Source of the DNA: Berkiella sp963829835
GTDB lineage: Bacteria; Pseudomonadota; Gammaproteobacteria; Berkiellales; Berkiellaceae
Direction of reading: 5' to 3'
DNA: 64,000 nt
NCBI GenBank assembly: GCA_963829835.1
Contig: CAWHKC010000004.1
Location: 1,240,001 to 1,304,000 of the forward strand
Both the position numbers and the translations under genes were made by a program. Under the pieces are notes generated by a model that saw nothing but the letters and a program-made list of their open reading frames with translations, ran no database searches and was not told the origin of the DNA. The first letter of the stretch is position 1. The number at the start of each line of letters is the position of its first letter. Shown here piece after piece: positions 8,615 through 17,841 of this stretch.

Positions 8615-9363
8615 TACACCTGCGCAAGTCCACCATCTACACACAAATTAATGCCAGTGATATAGCTGCTGTCATCACAAGCTAAAAACACAACTGCTTT
8701 GGCAATTTCATCTGGCGTACCAACACGTCCTAATGGCGCCTCAGCTTTTGCACTATTTTGAAATTCTTGCAGTTGTTGTTCGTTGAGCCCCAGTGTTTCT
8801 AAAATTGGTGTTTGGATGGGACCAGGGCTAATGGTGTTCACTCTGATTTTACGTTCTTTTAAATCTTGAGACCATGTACGACTAAATGAACGAACAGCTG
8901 CTTTAGTGGCAGAATAAACACTTAATTCAGGCTGACCAACAAAAGCAGCAATTGAAGAATTTAAAATAATGGTACCGCCGTCGTTTAATAATGGCAGCGC
9001 TTTTTGGACAGTGAAGAATAAGCCTTTAACATTAATATTAAAATGGGAATCAAAATGCGCTTCAGTGGCATCGCTGAGTGAAGCGAAATTTGCGATGCCT
9101 GCATTAGCAAAAACGATATCAATTTTCCCATGCTTTTCTTTCACTGCCGCATAGATGCGATCTAAATCCTTGAGATTAGAGACATCACCTTGAAGTGCTA
9201 ACACATTTGATCCAATATATTTCACAGCCTCGTCTAATTCTTTTCTTCTTCGGCCAGTGATAACAACATTGGCTCCTTCACTGACAAAACGCTTAGCTGT
9301 TTCTAGACCAATTCCACTGTTACCGCCAGTGATGACAGCTATTTTTCCCTGAAGTTTATTCAT
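8614..9363 (-). CDS. SDR family NAD(P)-dependent oxidoreductase
   Basis: This 249-aa classical short-chain dehydrogenase has the cofactor motif TGGNSGIG (12-19), NAG (87-89), and the catalytic set N111, S137, Y150 and K154 (YSATK). The C-terminus reads CVDGGLAQV. The Arg-rich TGRRRKEL after beta-2 favours NADP(H) (family knowledge). The substrate cannot be told from sequence; it resembles the glucose/3-oxoacyl dehydrogenase-like group. AAGGTG lies 5 nt before the ATG. It is the first gene of a two-gene unit with the LtrA-like protein. Confidence 0.9.
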   Translation of the reverse strand: MNKLQGKIAVITGGNSGIGLETAKRFVSEGANVVITGRRRKELDEAVKYIGSNVLALQGDVSNLKDLDRIYAAVKEKHGKIDIVFANAGIANFASLSDATEAHFDSHFNINVKGLFFTVQKALPLLNDGGTIILNSSIAAFVGQPELSVYSATKAAVRSFSRTWSQDLKERKIRVNTISPGPIQTPILETLGLNEQQLQEFQNSAKAEAPLGRVGTPDEIAKAVVFLACDDSSYITGINLCVDGGLAQV

Positions 9364-9410
9364 GAGACACCTTATGATGATAAATATTTGCAGATTATAA
9401 AGAGTGGAGA

Positions 9411-10622
9411 CTATTCGATATTGTGCTCAATATTTTTATTTTCTTTCATATTAAATTTGTAAATTTTTGAAAAAGCAATTGTAAAAAATCCGTTCCCAGT
9501 GACATTCGTTGCAGTGCCAAAGGGATCAAACAACATATAGATAGCTGTTACTAAAGCTATCATTTCATGCGAGAAATTTAAATAGGTTTCAAGTAACGGT
9601 GTAACGACAATAATGGCCCCTCCAGGAACGGCAGCGACGGCAAATTTTGCAACGGCGTATAAGAGACCAAATTCAACGAATTCACTAAGAGTTGGAAGCC
9701 CATGTCCAAAAGCGATTAATGTTGTTAGTGAAAGAATAGTAATTCCCAATGCGCTTCCGATGGTATGCGTATTAATGGTTGCCGGGATCACAATTTCGGC
9801 GACTTCAGGATTCTTCAGATTTTTTTCGGTACATAATATCAGTAAAGGCATTGTGGCAGCACTTGATAAGGTACTAAAACCGGTGATGGTCGCAGGGAGA
9901 ACATTTTTAATATAATTAAAGAATCTTTTTGGTGAAAACTTGGCAACAGCAAGATAGAGAAAAATCATATAAGCAACTTGTGTTCCTACCACAACAAAAA
10001 ATACAGGGCCATAAGTTCGTAATGATTTTTCTAAAAGTTGATCATGCTCGAGTTTAAAAACGAATCCTAAAATAAAGATCGGTAGTAACGGTATAAATAT
10101 TTTTTTCAAAAAGAAATTCGCAGCAAAGTTTAAATTTTGTGCAAGCTTGTCAGCATAATGGTTTCGTTTAAACGAAAAGAATATACCCAATATAAATCCT
10201 GCAAGTAAGGCGTATTGATTACCAATAAGCTTTGGTAAATGAAGTTCCCATAAAGGCACTAATGCTAATGCTGGATCAGTAGGGGCATGAACACTAATGG
10301 CAAGTTTAGGAAGGATTAATGATCCCACTGTGAAACCTGTGAATATGGCAAGACAGTTCGAACAGAAAATCATAGCAATCAGTGTGATGATAAATTTAAC
10401 GACACCCGATTTAAAATTCAACAGAGAGGAAAATAAGAAACTAAAAATTATCAAAGGTAATATGAATAACAAAATGGATTTCATCGTTAAGCTAATAGAA
10501 TAGAGATAAGCTTTTGTGTAAGCAGAGATATAAGGCCCAAAATACAATGGAAGTACTAATATCAGGAGCAGCGTTAAAGGTAGCCCAACCTTTTTAAGAG
10601 CCTTTTTAAGAAATTTACCCAT
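9411..10622 (-). CDS. Dicarboxylate/amino acid:cation symporter (DAACS family)
   Basis: This 403-aa multi-spanning membrane protein matches the Glt/DctA fold. It has the Ser-rich hairpin signature FSTLSSAATMPL, TINTHTIGSALG, and near the end the substrate/Na+ motif DPFGTATNVTGNG. Such carriers import glutamate, aspartate or C4-dicarboxylates with Na+ or H+ across the inner membrane. In place of the DctA/GltP Arg-Thr (DRxRT) it reads DPFGT, so the acidic-substrate preference is uncertain; neutral amino acids are possible. The gene stands alone. IS-A copy 1 lies 170 bp upstream of its start and may separate it from older control sequences. Confidence 0.85.
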   Translation of the reverse strand: MGKFLKKALKKVGLPLTLLLILVLPLYFGPYISAYTKAYLYSISLTMKSILLFILPLIIFSFLFSSLLNFKSGVVKFIITLIAMIFCSNCLAIFTGFTVGSLILPKLAISVHAPTDPALALVPLWELHLPKLIGNQYALLAGFILGIFFSFKRNHYADKLAQNLNFAANFFLKKIFIPLLPIFILGFVFKLEHDQLLEKSLRTYGPVFFVVVGTQVAYMIFLYLAVAKFSPKRFFNYIKNVLPATITGFSTLSSAATMPLLILCTEKNLKNPEVAEIVIPATINTHTIGSALGITILSLTTLIAFGHGLPTLSEFVEFGLLYAVAKFAVAAVPGGAIIVVTPLLETYLNFSHEMIALVTAIYMLFDPFGTATNVTGNGFFTIAFSKIYKFNMKENKNIEHNIE

Positions 10623-10778
10623 TTAGATTTCCGACATATTTTTGAGGATTTTCATAGCAAGCAAAGTCCTTAACAAAATTTACTACAGATTACCCTATCT
10701 AACTACTTTGTGTAATATTGATCATAATGCAGGTAATTAGGTTATTAAATAACTTATTGATATCAATCGATTACAATC

Positions 10779-10793
10779 TACTGAACATTGATA
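10779..10793. repeat. Target-site duplication, IS-A copy 1 (left)
   Basis: The 15 bases 10779-10793 recur at 12221-12235, flanking the element. One more base matches if the terminal T of the element is counted as target. Confidence 0.9.
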
Positions 10794-12220
10794 TGTTAGG
10801 GCAATTTAGAAATGTCCTAGCCCCCAGCAAGTTAAAAATGTCCGCTGGTTATATTATCATTGACCCTTCTAAGTGGGGCATTGTTCCTAGAGATGGGTTG
10901 ATTAGTCATTCTTTGGTTTAAAAATTCATGCATTTGTCTTATTCCCATGACCCGCTCTTGGAAATCATATTTTCTGATTGTTTCGTATTCTAAAGTATTA
11001 TTACCATAGTAAAGTTTGATTTCGCCATTAGATGATTCACTAACAGTGATTGATTTACCGATCATACTACGTGGATGTCGTTGATTCTTAATCATAAATA
11101 AAGATTTTTTAAAACTGATGGTGAGTTGCTTTGATATTTTCCTAATCGATTGAATGGTAAATGTTCTATCAAGTGATAGTTTCTCTTTGTCTGTTAGTGG
11201 TACATGAGCGTTTCCTTCTAATTTTGGCACTTTACCAAAGCGTTTGTTATGAGCCACAAGATAAGTGCGTAGAAATTCATTTCCTTGTTCCATAGTTGAA
11301 ATATTATGATATCTGAGGTCTTTAATCAGTCTATCTTGTAAAGTACGATTTGCACGTTCAACACGGCCTTTTGCTTGTGGGCTATTGGCGTTTATTATTG
11401 TGATATCTAGACTCTCTAATGCTCGTCCAAATTGCGTAAAACCATCACCTAATTTAGCTTCAGGATGATTTACTTTAAATACATTATGTTTATCAACATA
11501 AAAGGCACTAGGTTTTCCATGTTCAACAAGATAATTTTTGACTGTGTCAAAGTAATCAAAAGTGGTTTCTGCTTTAACAAATCGTAATTGAAGAAAACAG
11601 CTTGTTGCATCATCAATTAGGACCAACAATGTACATTTAGGTCCACGCCCTTCAAACCAATCATGAACAGAACCATCCATTTGTACCAGCTCGCCCATAG
11701 TAGAACGCTTATGTCTAGGTTGATGTAACGTTAACTCTTTAGCAGCTTTTACTTGACGGATGTTTGCTTCATGCATCCATTGCCTAATAGTTTCTTTAGA
11801 GATATGAATTTGATAATGCTCAGTAAGCTTTTCAGAGGCTAGTGTTGGGCCATAATCCTCGTAGTGCTCACGAATAAGTGACAACACACGATCTTTAAGT
11901 TTGTCGCTATGTCGATGGTTTGATTTACCTCTCTTTTTGGATATTAGTGCGGGCGCACCACCATCCAAATAGGCCTTCTTCAGTCTTCTTAAGTGCCTAG
12001 GGGTGAGGTCTAAGTAGCTAGCTCCAAGCGTCAAAGAGAGCCGCTTATCGATGATCTTTTCTAGTATTTTCAACGTGTAAACTTCTTTTTCGCTCATGGT
12101 AAATGTCCCCTGCATAGCCCTCTCCTTGGGAAGTTTGCACATACATCAAGTATGGCTGAAGATTTACACAGCGGACATTTCTAAATTGCTCAAAGCGGAC
12201 ATTTGAAAATTGCTCTTACA
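10794..12220 (-). mobile_element. IS-A copy 1, IS1202-like insertion sequence (1427 bp)
   Basis: Ends are TGTAAGAGCAATTT (transposase side, at 12220) and TGTTAGGGCAATTT (at 10794), forming imperfect terminal inverted repeats. Each end also carries repeated GGACATTT-type words, probably multiple transposase-binding sites. One DDE transposase gene fills the element. Two further copies lie at 23906-25331 and 53590-55016, and as far as read they are identical apart from one base. The 15-18-bp target duplication is consistent with the long duplications reported for part of the IS1202 family. Confidence 0.92.
10832..12115 (-). CDS. DDE transposase of IS-A (copy 1)
   Basis: This 427-aa transposase has an N-terminal helix-turn-helix region (about 1-110) followed by an integrase-type catalytic core. 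The probable DDE triad is D147 (QMDGS), D208 (YVDKHNVF) and E253 (QAKGRVERA). The start is the ATG preceded by AAGGAG. A longer ORF from 12142 lacks a ribosome site. Right after the start codon the DNA reads GGGGACATTT, a match to the repeated end motif, so the transposase may repress its own translation or transcription (inference). Confidence 0.93.
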   Translation of the reverse strand: MQGTFTMSEKEVYTLKILEKIIDKRLSLTLGASYLDLTPRHLRRLKKAYLDGGAPALISKKRGKSNHRHSDKLKDRVLSLIREHYEDYGPTLASEKLTEHYQIHISKETIRQWMHEANIRQVKAAKELTLHQPRHKRSTMGELVQMDGSVHDWFEGRGPKCTLLVLIDDATSCFLQLRFVKAETTFDYFDTVKNYLVEHGKPSAFYVDKHNVFKVNHPEAKLGDGFTQFGRALESLDITIINANSPQAKGRVERANRTLQDRLIKDLRYHNISTMEQGNEFLRTYLVAHNKRFGKVPKLEGNAHVPLTDKEKLSLDRTFTIQSIRKISKQLTISFKKSLFMIKNQRHPRSMIGKSITVSESSNGEIKLYYGNNTLEYETIRKYDFQERVMGIRQMHEFLNQRMTNQPISRNNAPLRRVNDNITSGHF

Positions 12221-12235
12221 TACTGAACATTGATA
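12221..12235. repeat. Target-site duplication, IS-A copy 1 (right)
   Basis: Direct repeat of 10779-10793. On the opposite strand the adjacent bases 12236-12242 contribute to AAGTTCA, the motif shared by all IS-A target sites here. Confidence 0.9.
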
Positions 12236-12342
12236 TGAACTTATTCAAGATTTGGAGGTCATTATTATAAGAACATTAAATTAATTAGTGCAGATACTCT
12301 AAATGAAAAGTCCCGTTTGGGCAAAGGTGAAAGGGTATAAAT

Positions 12343-12918
12343 ATGCCAGGGGTAACGCATTCATCAAATGAACAAAATCTAAAAGCTGAAAAAGAACTTT
12401 TTGATACAGAACAAAAAACCTATCGGGAGTTAGTTCTTAAAATTGGGGTTGTTGAGAAGCATTTAAAACACGCCATTCCTTCAATACAGCATCAAGTGAC
12501 TCCTGAAAAAGTGAGAAGAATACTAGCTGATAATCCTAATGCAGAACTCCACATGAGTGTGACTGATGCTAAGGAAATTACCAAATCATTAGATGAGCTC
12601 ATTTCAATAAAGCAAACATTACAAAATGCTCAAAAAAAGAATAATAGATCGCAAGTGCAAAATCTAAAAAATAAGGTTGAAAATAAATTAGGTGATAGTG
12701 CAATCTTGAAGCTAGATGTTGAATATATGGAAGGTAATATTAAACTTCTTTCGGAAGTTAATAAAGAGCTTCATCGAATTGAGAAAACAGTCAATAAAGC
12801 GCATGAAGTGATGACTGAAATGAAGCATGATTTTGATAAAATCAAACAAGGTATTCTGGCAAAGAGAAACGTGACGCAAAGCATTAAAAAGACGAACAAT
12901 AAAATGAATAAGATCTAG
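12343..12918 (+). CDS. Unknown coiled-coil protein
   Basis: This 191-aa, highly charged, almost entirely helical protein is rich in Lys, Glu and Asn and has no signal peptide or membrane segment. Heptad-like stretches around 10-60 and 130-180 suggest a coiled coil. No family was recognised. Start ATG 12343 follows an AAAGG-type site. The IS-A copy 1 inserted about 120 bp upstream may affect its promoter. A strong hairpin follows the stop. Confidence 0.6.
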   Translation: MPGVTHSSNEQNLKAEKELFDTEQKTYRELVLKIGVVEKHLKHAIPSIQHQVTPEKVRRILADNPNAELHMSVTDAKEITKSLDELISIKQTLQNAQKKNNRSQVQNLKNKVENKLGDSAILKLDVEYMEGNIKLLSEVNKELHRIEKTVNKAHEVMTEMKHDFDKIKQGILAKRNVTQSIKKTNNKMNKI

Positions 12919-12929
12919 ATTGCATTAAT

Positions 12930-12957
12930 AGCCTCAAGGGATTGCTCCCTTGAGGCT
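12930..12957. terminator. Hairpin between convergent genes
   Basis: A perfect 12-bp stem (12930-12941 with 12946-12957) with loop TTGC sits between convergent genes ending at 12918 and 12970. Neither side has a long T-run, so it is a terminator-like structure rather than a textbook intrinsic terminator. Confidence 0.65.
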
Positions 12958-12969
12958 AAGGTATAATCT

Positions 12970-13545
12970 TTAGAAATTAACTTTTAAACCAGCTGTGAGA
13001 AAACTAATCGCATCCACATTATTGGCGTTGAATTCCTTATTATAGGCTAGGTTTACATTAATACGTTTGGTAAGGTCATAACCTATACCCAAAACCCCTT
13101 TAGGTACAACACCACTACTGCTTGTGGATTGGTAAAAATTGTAGTCACTAAAAGAGACTTCATCCTTTGCATAAGCAACACCCGCTTTTGCAAAAATATT
13201 GAATCTGCGAGTGATGTGTTGATCTGCCACCGCCAGCAAATCAAAGCTATATCTATCGTAGTCCATACTTCCATTGAAATAGCTGTCACCATGACTGCCA
13301 AAAATATTGCCCCCAGCCTCAAGGCCTACTTGCAGACAATCATTTACTGGCCACAAGTTTCCTAGCCCAATGCGTCCTACGGCACCTAAATAATTATCTT
13401 CAGAATAGCTAAAAGGAGTGTTTGAGGTAACTTCAACGCCAAAAAATCCAATCTCCCCGCTAACATAAGGCGTACTCAAAGCAGGAGTTGCATTTAACAG
13501 AGCCAAACAAAAAGTAATAAAAGCAATTTTAGAGCTTATTTTCAC
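12970..13545 (-). CDS. Outer-membrane beta-barrel protein
   Basis: The 191-aa protein has a signal peptide (about 1-24, ending PALS). Alternating hydrophobic/polar strands follow (YVSGEIGFFGVEV, YDLTKRINVNLAYN), and it ends in a terminal Phe (LKVNF), the C-terminal signature of outer-membrane barrels. Its size and Gly-rich strand pattern suit an eight-stranded OmpA/Opa/OmpW-like porin family. The start is GTG 13545 with TAGGT upstream. The function is likely surface structure or adhesion (inference). Confidence 0.75.
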   Translation of the reverse strand: MKISSKIAFITFCLALLNATPALSTPYVSGEIGFFGVEVTSNTPFSYSEDNYLGAVGRIGLGNLWPVNDCLQVGLEAGGNIFGSHGDSYFNGSMDYDRYSFDLLAVADQHITRRFNIFAKAGVAYAKDEVSFSDYNFYQSTSSSGVVPKGVLGIGYDLTKRINVNLAYNKEFNANNVDAISFLTAGLKVNF

Positions 13546-13726
13546 GTTAATACCTACTTATTATTATATTCTAAGGATTTCACACGGTTTTTTGAAAAGT
13601 GTATTAAAATTTATGAAATTGGCAGGGATTATAAGGAAAAAAATGCATAAGTACATTTCTTTCTTATTTTTTCCGACAAGCGGTAATTCTATAAGCCAGC
13701 TAAAAGGATTAACCCAGAGAAAATAT

Positions 13727-14761
13727 TTATTTTTTGCTTTTTTGGAAAACTGGCAATTTTTCATTGCCTTCGTAAAGCCGACCATTGATAAGATCGTTTA
13801 CTTCGCTCGGGAATGAATCAAAGAAGTCCTGCATTTTAAAATTTTGCTTCCAGTGTTTGACATGTTCGAAGGTAAACCCAATATAGTTTTGATATTGTCC
13901 GCAGGCGTAGCGCTTATAATTAGACATAGCGATCAATATCGAGTCATTGTTTCCAAGCGCAAGCAGTTTATTCACAACCTGATAATAGGCTTTCTGACCA
14001 AGATAATCCTTATAATACAGATTATCGAAATCAAGCACGCTAATGGTTAATTTCTGTTGCTTTAAATAGTCGATAAGTTTATTTACCTGCGAATCATCAA
14101 GAAGATCAATTTTAGAGGTGAAAATTCTATTCTCTACCGCCAACTGATGAAGATGATTATAGAGATTATCATAAAACAAATAGTTACCTGTTTTGTAATC
14201 AAGGATCTCTCCCAAATTTATTTTCCTTTCTTTTTGTGAAATGCCTTTATCTTGGCAATCTGGAGATTTGTTATATTTATTTAAATATTCAGGCAATTTA
14301 TATGGCATGGCATCGATATTTCTTACTTTTTGTTGCCACCAATCAAAATCTTTTTGTGTTAAATGGATGTCATACTTGTGCCACTCTTGAAAGTCTGAAT
14401 TCCATCGTAACGTTAAGTATTCCTGCCGTGTTGGTGCGTGTAGAAGTTGGATATTGATTAGATTATAACGAATAATTTCATCAGAATAGTCTAGTAAAAT
14501 AAGATAAGTAATCTTGGGCATCATTGAAGCGGCTCTAAAACCTCTTTCGGATCCAACGGTTAATAGCACACCTTGCGGTGCATTCTCTAAAAAATGCATT
14601 ATTTTACCGATCTGGATTTCACTTGAAATGGGGAACACCTGAAAAGTTTCTTTGCTATTGGTATTTGTATCGGCAAAATTCAAGGGAGGCGGGGATAGTG
14701 TTTGGGACCCATAACTCACAGCTGATGTAAGCAGAAAAAAAAATAGGATAAATTTAGCCAT
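13727..14761 (-). CDS. Secreted protein with methyltransferase-like nucleotide-binding segment
   Basis: This 344-aa protein has an N-terminal signal peptide (about 1-19). The segment LLTVGSERGFRAA...ILLDYSDEIIRYN resembles the SAM-binding loop and acidic beta-2 end of class I methyltransferases. Later parts, VLDFDNLYYKDY and GNNDSILIAMSNYK, could be beta-4/beta-5 of the same fold. A secreted methyltransferase-like protein would be unusual for the bacterium itself and fits an exported host-directed protein (inference). No confident family name. Confidence 0.5.
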   Translation of the reverse strand: MAKFILFFFLLTSAVSYGSQTLSPPPLNFADTNTNSKETFQVFPISSEIQIGKIMHFLENAPQGVLLTVGSERGFRAASMMPKITYLILLDYSDEIIRYNLINIQLLHAPTRQEYLTLRWNSDFQEWHKYDIHLTQKDFDWWQQKVRNIDAMPYKLPEYLNKYNKSPDCQDKGISQKERKINLGEILDYKTGNYLFYDNLYNHLHQLAVENRIFTSKIDLLDDSQVNKLIDYLKQQKLTISVLDFDNLYYKDYLGQKAYYQVVNKLLALGNNDSILIAMSNYKRYACGQYQNYIGFTFEHVKHWKQNFKMQDFFDSFPSEVNDLINGRLYEGNEKLPVFQKSKK

Positions 14762-14797
14762 TAATCACCACACAACCGTATTCCCTAACAAAAATAT

Positions 14798-14830
14798 AGC
14801 TCTGATTGCCCGTCTTTTGTAATCAGAGCT
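14798..14830. other. Perfect hairpin in a divergent intergenic region
   Basis: Arms 14798-14807 and 14821-14830 pair perfectly over 10 bp with a 13-nt loop. The hairpin lies between divergent genes starting at 14761 (minus) and 14951 (plus), so it may be a regulatory site rather than a terminator. Function unknown. Confidence 0.5.
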
Positions 14831-14950
14831 GTCATTATTCATAGATAAAGCCGCCTGTTTAATATTGACTTATGTCATAACAGACCCTGGCACCTAAGCT
14901 CATTACCTGATAAAATAACTCCTTTTGCCTAAAGTAAGTTAGCCCACGTC

Positions 14951-16195
14951 ATGAGTAAATATCTGGTCCATTTTACACAATCACTCAGTGAAGCGAAAAC
15001 ACATCAAGAAGCTTTGCAGATTGCTTTATCTGAATATTTAAAAGATAAATTTCCAACCGAAGAATTAACTGAACAACAAAAGTTAATTAAAGCAGAAGTA
15101 CAAACATTTATAAAACATACCGAAACTGCTGACATTGGTAATATTGTTATCGATTATCCCTTTTCAATTGAGATAGAGGACCTAAAAGATTTATTCAATA
15201 TCGCCAAATTAGTAGAAACGAGTGCTTTTAATGCGCCATCACTGATGGTGAGTGAATGCGAAAATAGGGTGGCAGCGAAAAAACATAGTCCAGCAGCTAT
15301 TTACACCGAAACGGCTATCTTGGAGTCAGCGCTTGTTAAAGAACAAGTTGAAGCACGCCACGTCGATGAAGTTGAAAATAAAATTGATCTATGGATTGTC
15401 TTATTATATGAAAAATTTGCAGATCTTATTCTAGCCTCTAGCACATTAGCAACCTTGAAAAAAGCAGTCAAAAGAGCATTCCCTTCCAAATTGTGTGAGG
15501 GTTTGCCGCAATTAGGTGAATTCCATCAAGAAATTGAATGTCAATTAGAATTTTTAGAAAAGAAAAAATTTTGGAAGAAATTTTATGGTAAAAAATCACT
15601 AGCTGATAAATACGACTATGCTTATGAGTTCTATCAAGAAATAAAATCGCAAGGTGCGATGGAACCAGCGCTCAAAGCAACCTTAAGCAACCTATTCTTT
15701 CAAGCCATTAAAAAAGCTTATGCTCCTTGTGATACGAAAAAATTTATGCTAATGCGTGATCGCGGCGCCACCATTGAAGAAGTTTTTGGTGCATTGAAAT
15801 TATGGAAGAGTAAGCAATGGAAAAAATTCGAAGGTCGTGATCTTTTAGTGGCATTAGATAAACGTTTAACAGATGATCAACAAAATTATGAATCCTGGCG
15901 CCAAGTGAGCTATATATTGGGCGGCGATCAATCAGCTAAGCCTGCGATGAATCAATTGTATTCCATGAAATATGCTCGTGATCCCAAAGAGGACCCCAAA
16001 TCCTTGTTACAAGCCTTAGCCTCCCTTCCATCGCCTGTTAAACCTAAAAAGCCTAAATCAGCGGAAAATGCGGTCCTCATTTCATCAACAGTATTTGTCG
16101 GCTCCGCTAAATCACTTTTAGCTTGCGATGAAGATTCTTTACCTGAATTTGATTCGAAGTCCTACGGCGCTGACCTTAAGAATCCATTTTTATAA
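14951..16195 (+). CDS. Unknown cytosolic helical protein
   Basis: The 414-aa protein has no signal peptide or membrane segment and is mostly helical with charged surfaces. It has a Lys-rich centre (LEKKKFWKKFYGKK, about residue 200) and a Pro/Lys-rich stretch near 360 (SPVKPKKPKSAE) before a short tail. No catalytic motif or family was recognised. The architecture (helical body plus flexible basic linker) recurs in several unknown genes of this window and would suit an effector, but nothing in the sequence proves export. Confidence 0.6.
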   Translation: MSKYLVHFTQSLSEAKTHQEALQIALSEYLKDKFPTEELTEQQKLIKAEVQTFIKHTETADIGNIVIDYPFSIEIEDLKDLFNIAKLVETSAFNAPSLMVSECENRVAAKKHSPAAIYTETAILESALVKEQVEARHVDEVENKIDLWIVLLYEKFADLILASSTLATLKKAVKRAFPSKLCEGLPQLGEFHQEIECQLEFLEKKKFWKKFYGKKSLADKYDYAYEFYQEIKSQGAMEPALKATLSNLFFQAIKKAYAPCDTKKFMLMRDRGATIEEVFGALKLWKSKQWKKFEGRDLLVALDKRLTDDQQNYESWRQVSYILGGDQSAKPAMNQLYSMKYARDPKEDPKSLLQALASLPSPVKPKKPKSAENAVLISSTVFVGSAKSLLACDEDSLPEFDSKSYGADLKNPFL

Positions 16196-16222
16196 ATCAT
16201 CTTAAAATTGAGTGTACTATCA

Positions 16223-16248
16223 GCTATTGGCTCGACTTGGCCAATAGC
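16223..16248 (+). terminator. Terminator-like hairpin
   Basis: A 9-bp perfect stem (16223-16231 with 16240-16248) lies 28 bp past the stop of the upstream gene and is followed by a T-containing but not pure T stretch. Confidence 0.45.
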
Positions 16249-16354
16249 ATCACTTTTGACTCTTTTCATCTGCATTATGAAGCCACATAACCGAATAATT
16301 TGATCCTCGTTATCAAAAGCGGTATAAATATTTCATTTTCTTGCAAGCACAGAT

Positions 16355-17830
16355 ATGCAATATCCACCGTTACCAGAAAACCATCCCTTACGATTAGAAC
16401 AAATCGACAAATTAACCAATTCACTCTTTGATGTTGTTGTTATTGGTGGTGGTATCAATGGTGCCTGCTTGTATCATCATTTAAAGCAACAGGGTTATAA
16501 AACGGCTCTTGTAGAGGCAAATGATTTTGCCTCAGGGACAACGCAAAATTCCGGTATGATGATTTGGGGTGGTTTACTCTATCTGCAGAATTTTGATTTA
16601 AAAACAGTTTACCAATTTTCAAGAGCACGCGATCAACTGGTCAATCAATTTCCAGATCAAATTGCGCCAAGACAATTTCATTTTATTCGTTCTAGGACCA
16701 GTAATAGAAATAAAGCGCTAGATTTTCTGGGTATCCACTTATATTGGTTATTTAGCTTTTTACAAAGAAAGCGCCCACTGTTATCTTCTTTGAATGATAA
16801 TCAAAAAATGATAACTTTTGAAGAAGCACAATTACTTGGATCAGATGCTCAGTTTGCGTTGTCGTGGTTAAATTTACTTTCTCAGAATGAAAGCTTGTGC
16901 ATGAATTATTTTGAAATCATAAATGGCAACTTTCATCATGATGATAAGTTATGGCATTTAGAAGGGATGGATCATTTATATAAAAAAGAACATAGTATCA
17001 AAGCAAAATGGATCATTAATACATGCGGCATATGGACAGATAAAGTGAATGCCCAGTTTGGACTATCAACACCTTATCGACATGTATTTAGCAAAGGTGT
17101 TTATCTTAATGTTAAGAATAATAATCATGATAATAAAGCGTATATTTATGAAATGGGAAAGCATCAAGACGTGCTAACCTATGTCCCTTGGGGTCCGGTT
17201 GCTTTATGGGGACCAACAGAAACAATTGCAGAATCAATTGAAGATGGTTTTACAGTGAATGAACAAGATATTTCTTTCTTGCTCGAAAAAGGAAAAGATC
17301 TTCCCAATAAACTTGTTACTGAAGAAAACATCATATCAACGCGTTGTGGAATTAGACCATTGGCAATAAATAAGAATCAAAAAATTGATGATGTCTATTC
17401 ATTAGAAATTTCACGAAAACATCGTATCGCACCTGATCCTTCTTTGCCGTGGATGAGTATTTATGGTGGTAAGTTAAGTGGTTGTACCATTGTTGCTAAA
17501 GATATTTTGAAAGTTCTTAAAAAGAGATTAAAGCCTACACTGAAACCAAATCCCATGAACAATTCAAATCAAATCATTCCAAATAGAGAGATATCTGAAT
17601 TTAACTTTAGCATTCCTGATGTCAAGTGGTGCATGGAAAACCAATATTGTTTTACTTTGGATGATTACTTACGTCGCAGAACAAATATATCTCAATGGAT
17701 CGAAAATGAAGGTTTTGGCTCTCATAATCAATTTTCACCTATTTTGAAAGATTTCTGCTTAACGCTTTGTTTAGATAATCAGACATTAAGCCAACAACAT
17801 TTTGATTTTTACACAAACCTTAAAAAATAA
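16355..17830 (+). CDS. FAD-dependent oxidoreductase, glycerol-3-phosphate dehydrogenase-like
   Basis: The 491-aa product is a DAO-superfamily flavoprotein. The Rossmann motif GGGINGA is at about 31-37. ANDFASGTTQNSGMMIWGG then follows the GlpD/GlpA pattern (DFASGTSSRS..HGG), with CGIWTD and YGGKLSGC later on. GlpD oxidises glycerol-3-phosphate to DHAP at the membrane. Here the usual S-S-K-L-I-H-G-G signature is altered (NSGMMIWGG), so the substrate may differ. It is followed after 11 bp by a sugar-type aminotransferase, suggesting an operon that oxidises an alcohol and then transaminates the product (inference). Confidence 0.78.
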   Translation: MQYPPLPENHPLRLEQIDKLTNSLFDVVVIGGGINGACLYHHLKQQGYKTALVEANDFASGTTQNSGMMIWGGLLYLQNFDLKTVYQFSRARDQLVNQFPDQIAPRQFHFIRSRTSNRNKALDFLGIHLYWLFSFLQRKRPLLSSLNDNQKMITFEEAQLLGSDAQFALSWLNLLSQNESLCMNYFEIINGNFHHDDKLWHLEGMDHLYKKEHSIKAKWIINTCGIWTDKVNAQFGLSTPYRHVFSKGVYLNVKNNNHDNKAYIYEMGKHQDVLTYVPWGPVALWGPTETIAESIEDGFTVNEQDISFLLEKGKDLPNKLVTEENIISTRCGIRPLAINKNQKIDDVYSLEISRKHRIAPDPSLPWMSIYGGKLSGCTIVAKDILKVLKKRLKPTLKPNPMNNSNQIIPNREISEFNFSIPDVKWCMENQYCFTLDDYLRRRTNISQWIENEGFGSHNQFSPILKDFCLTLCLDNQTLSQQHFDFYTNLKK

Positions 17831-17841
17831 GGAAAAAGATT

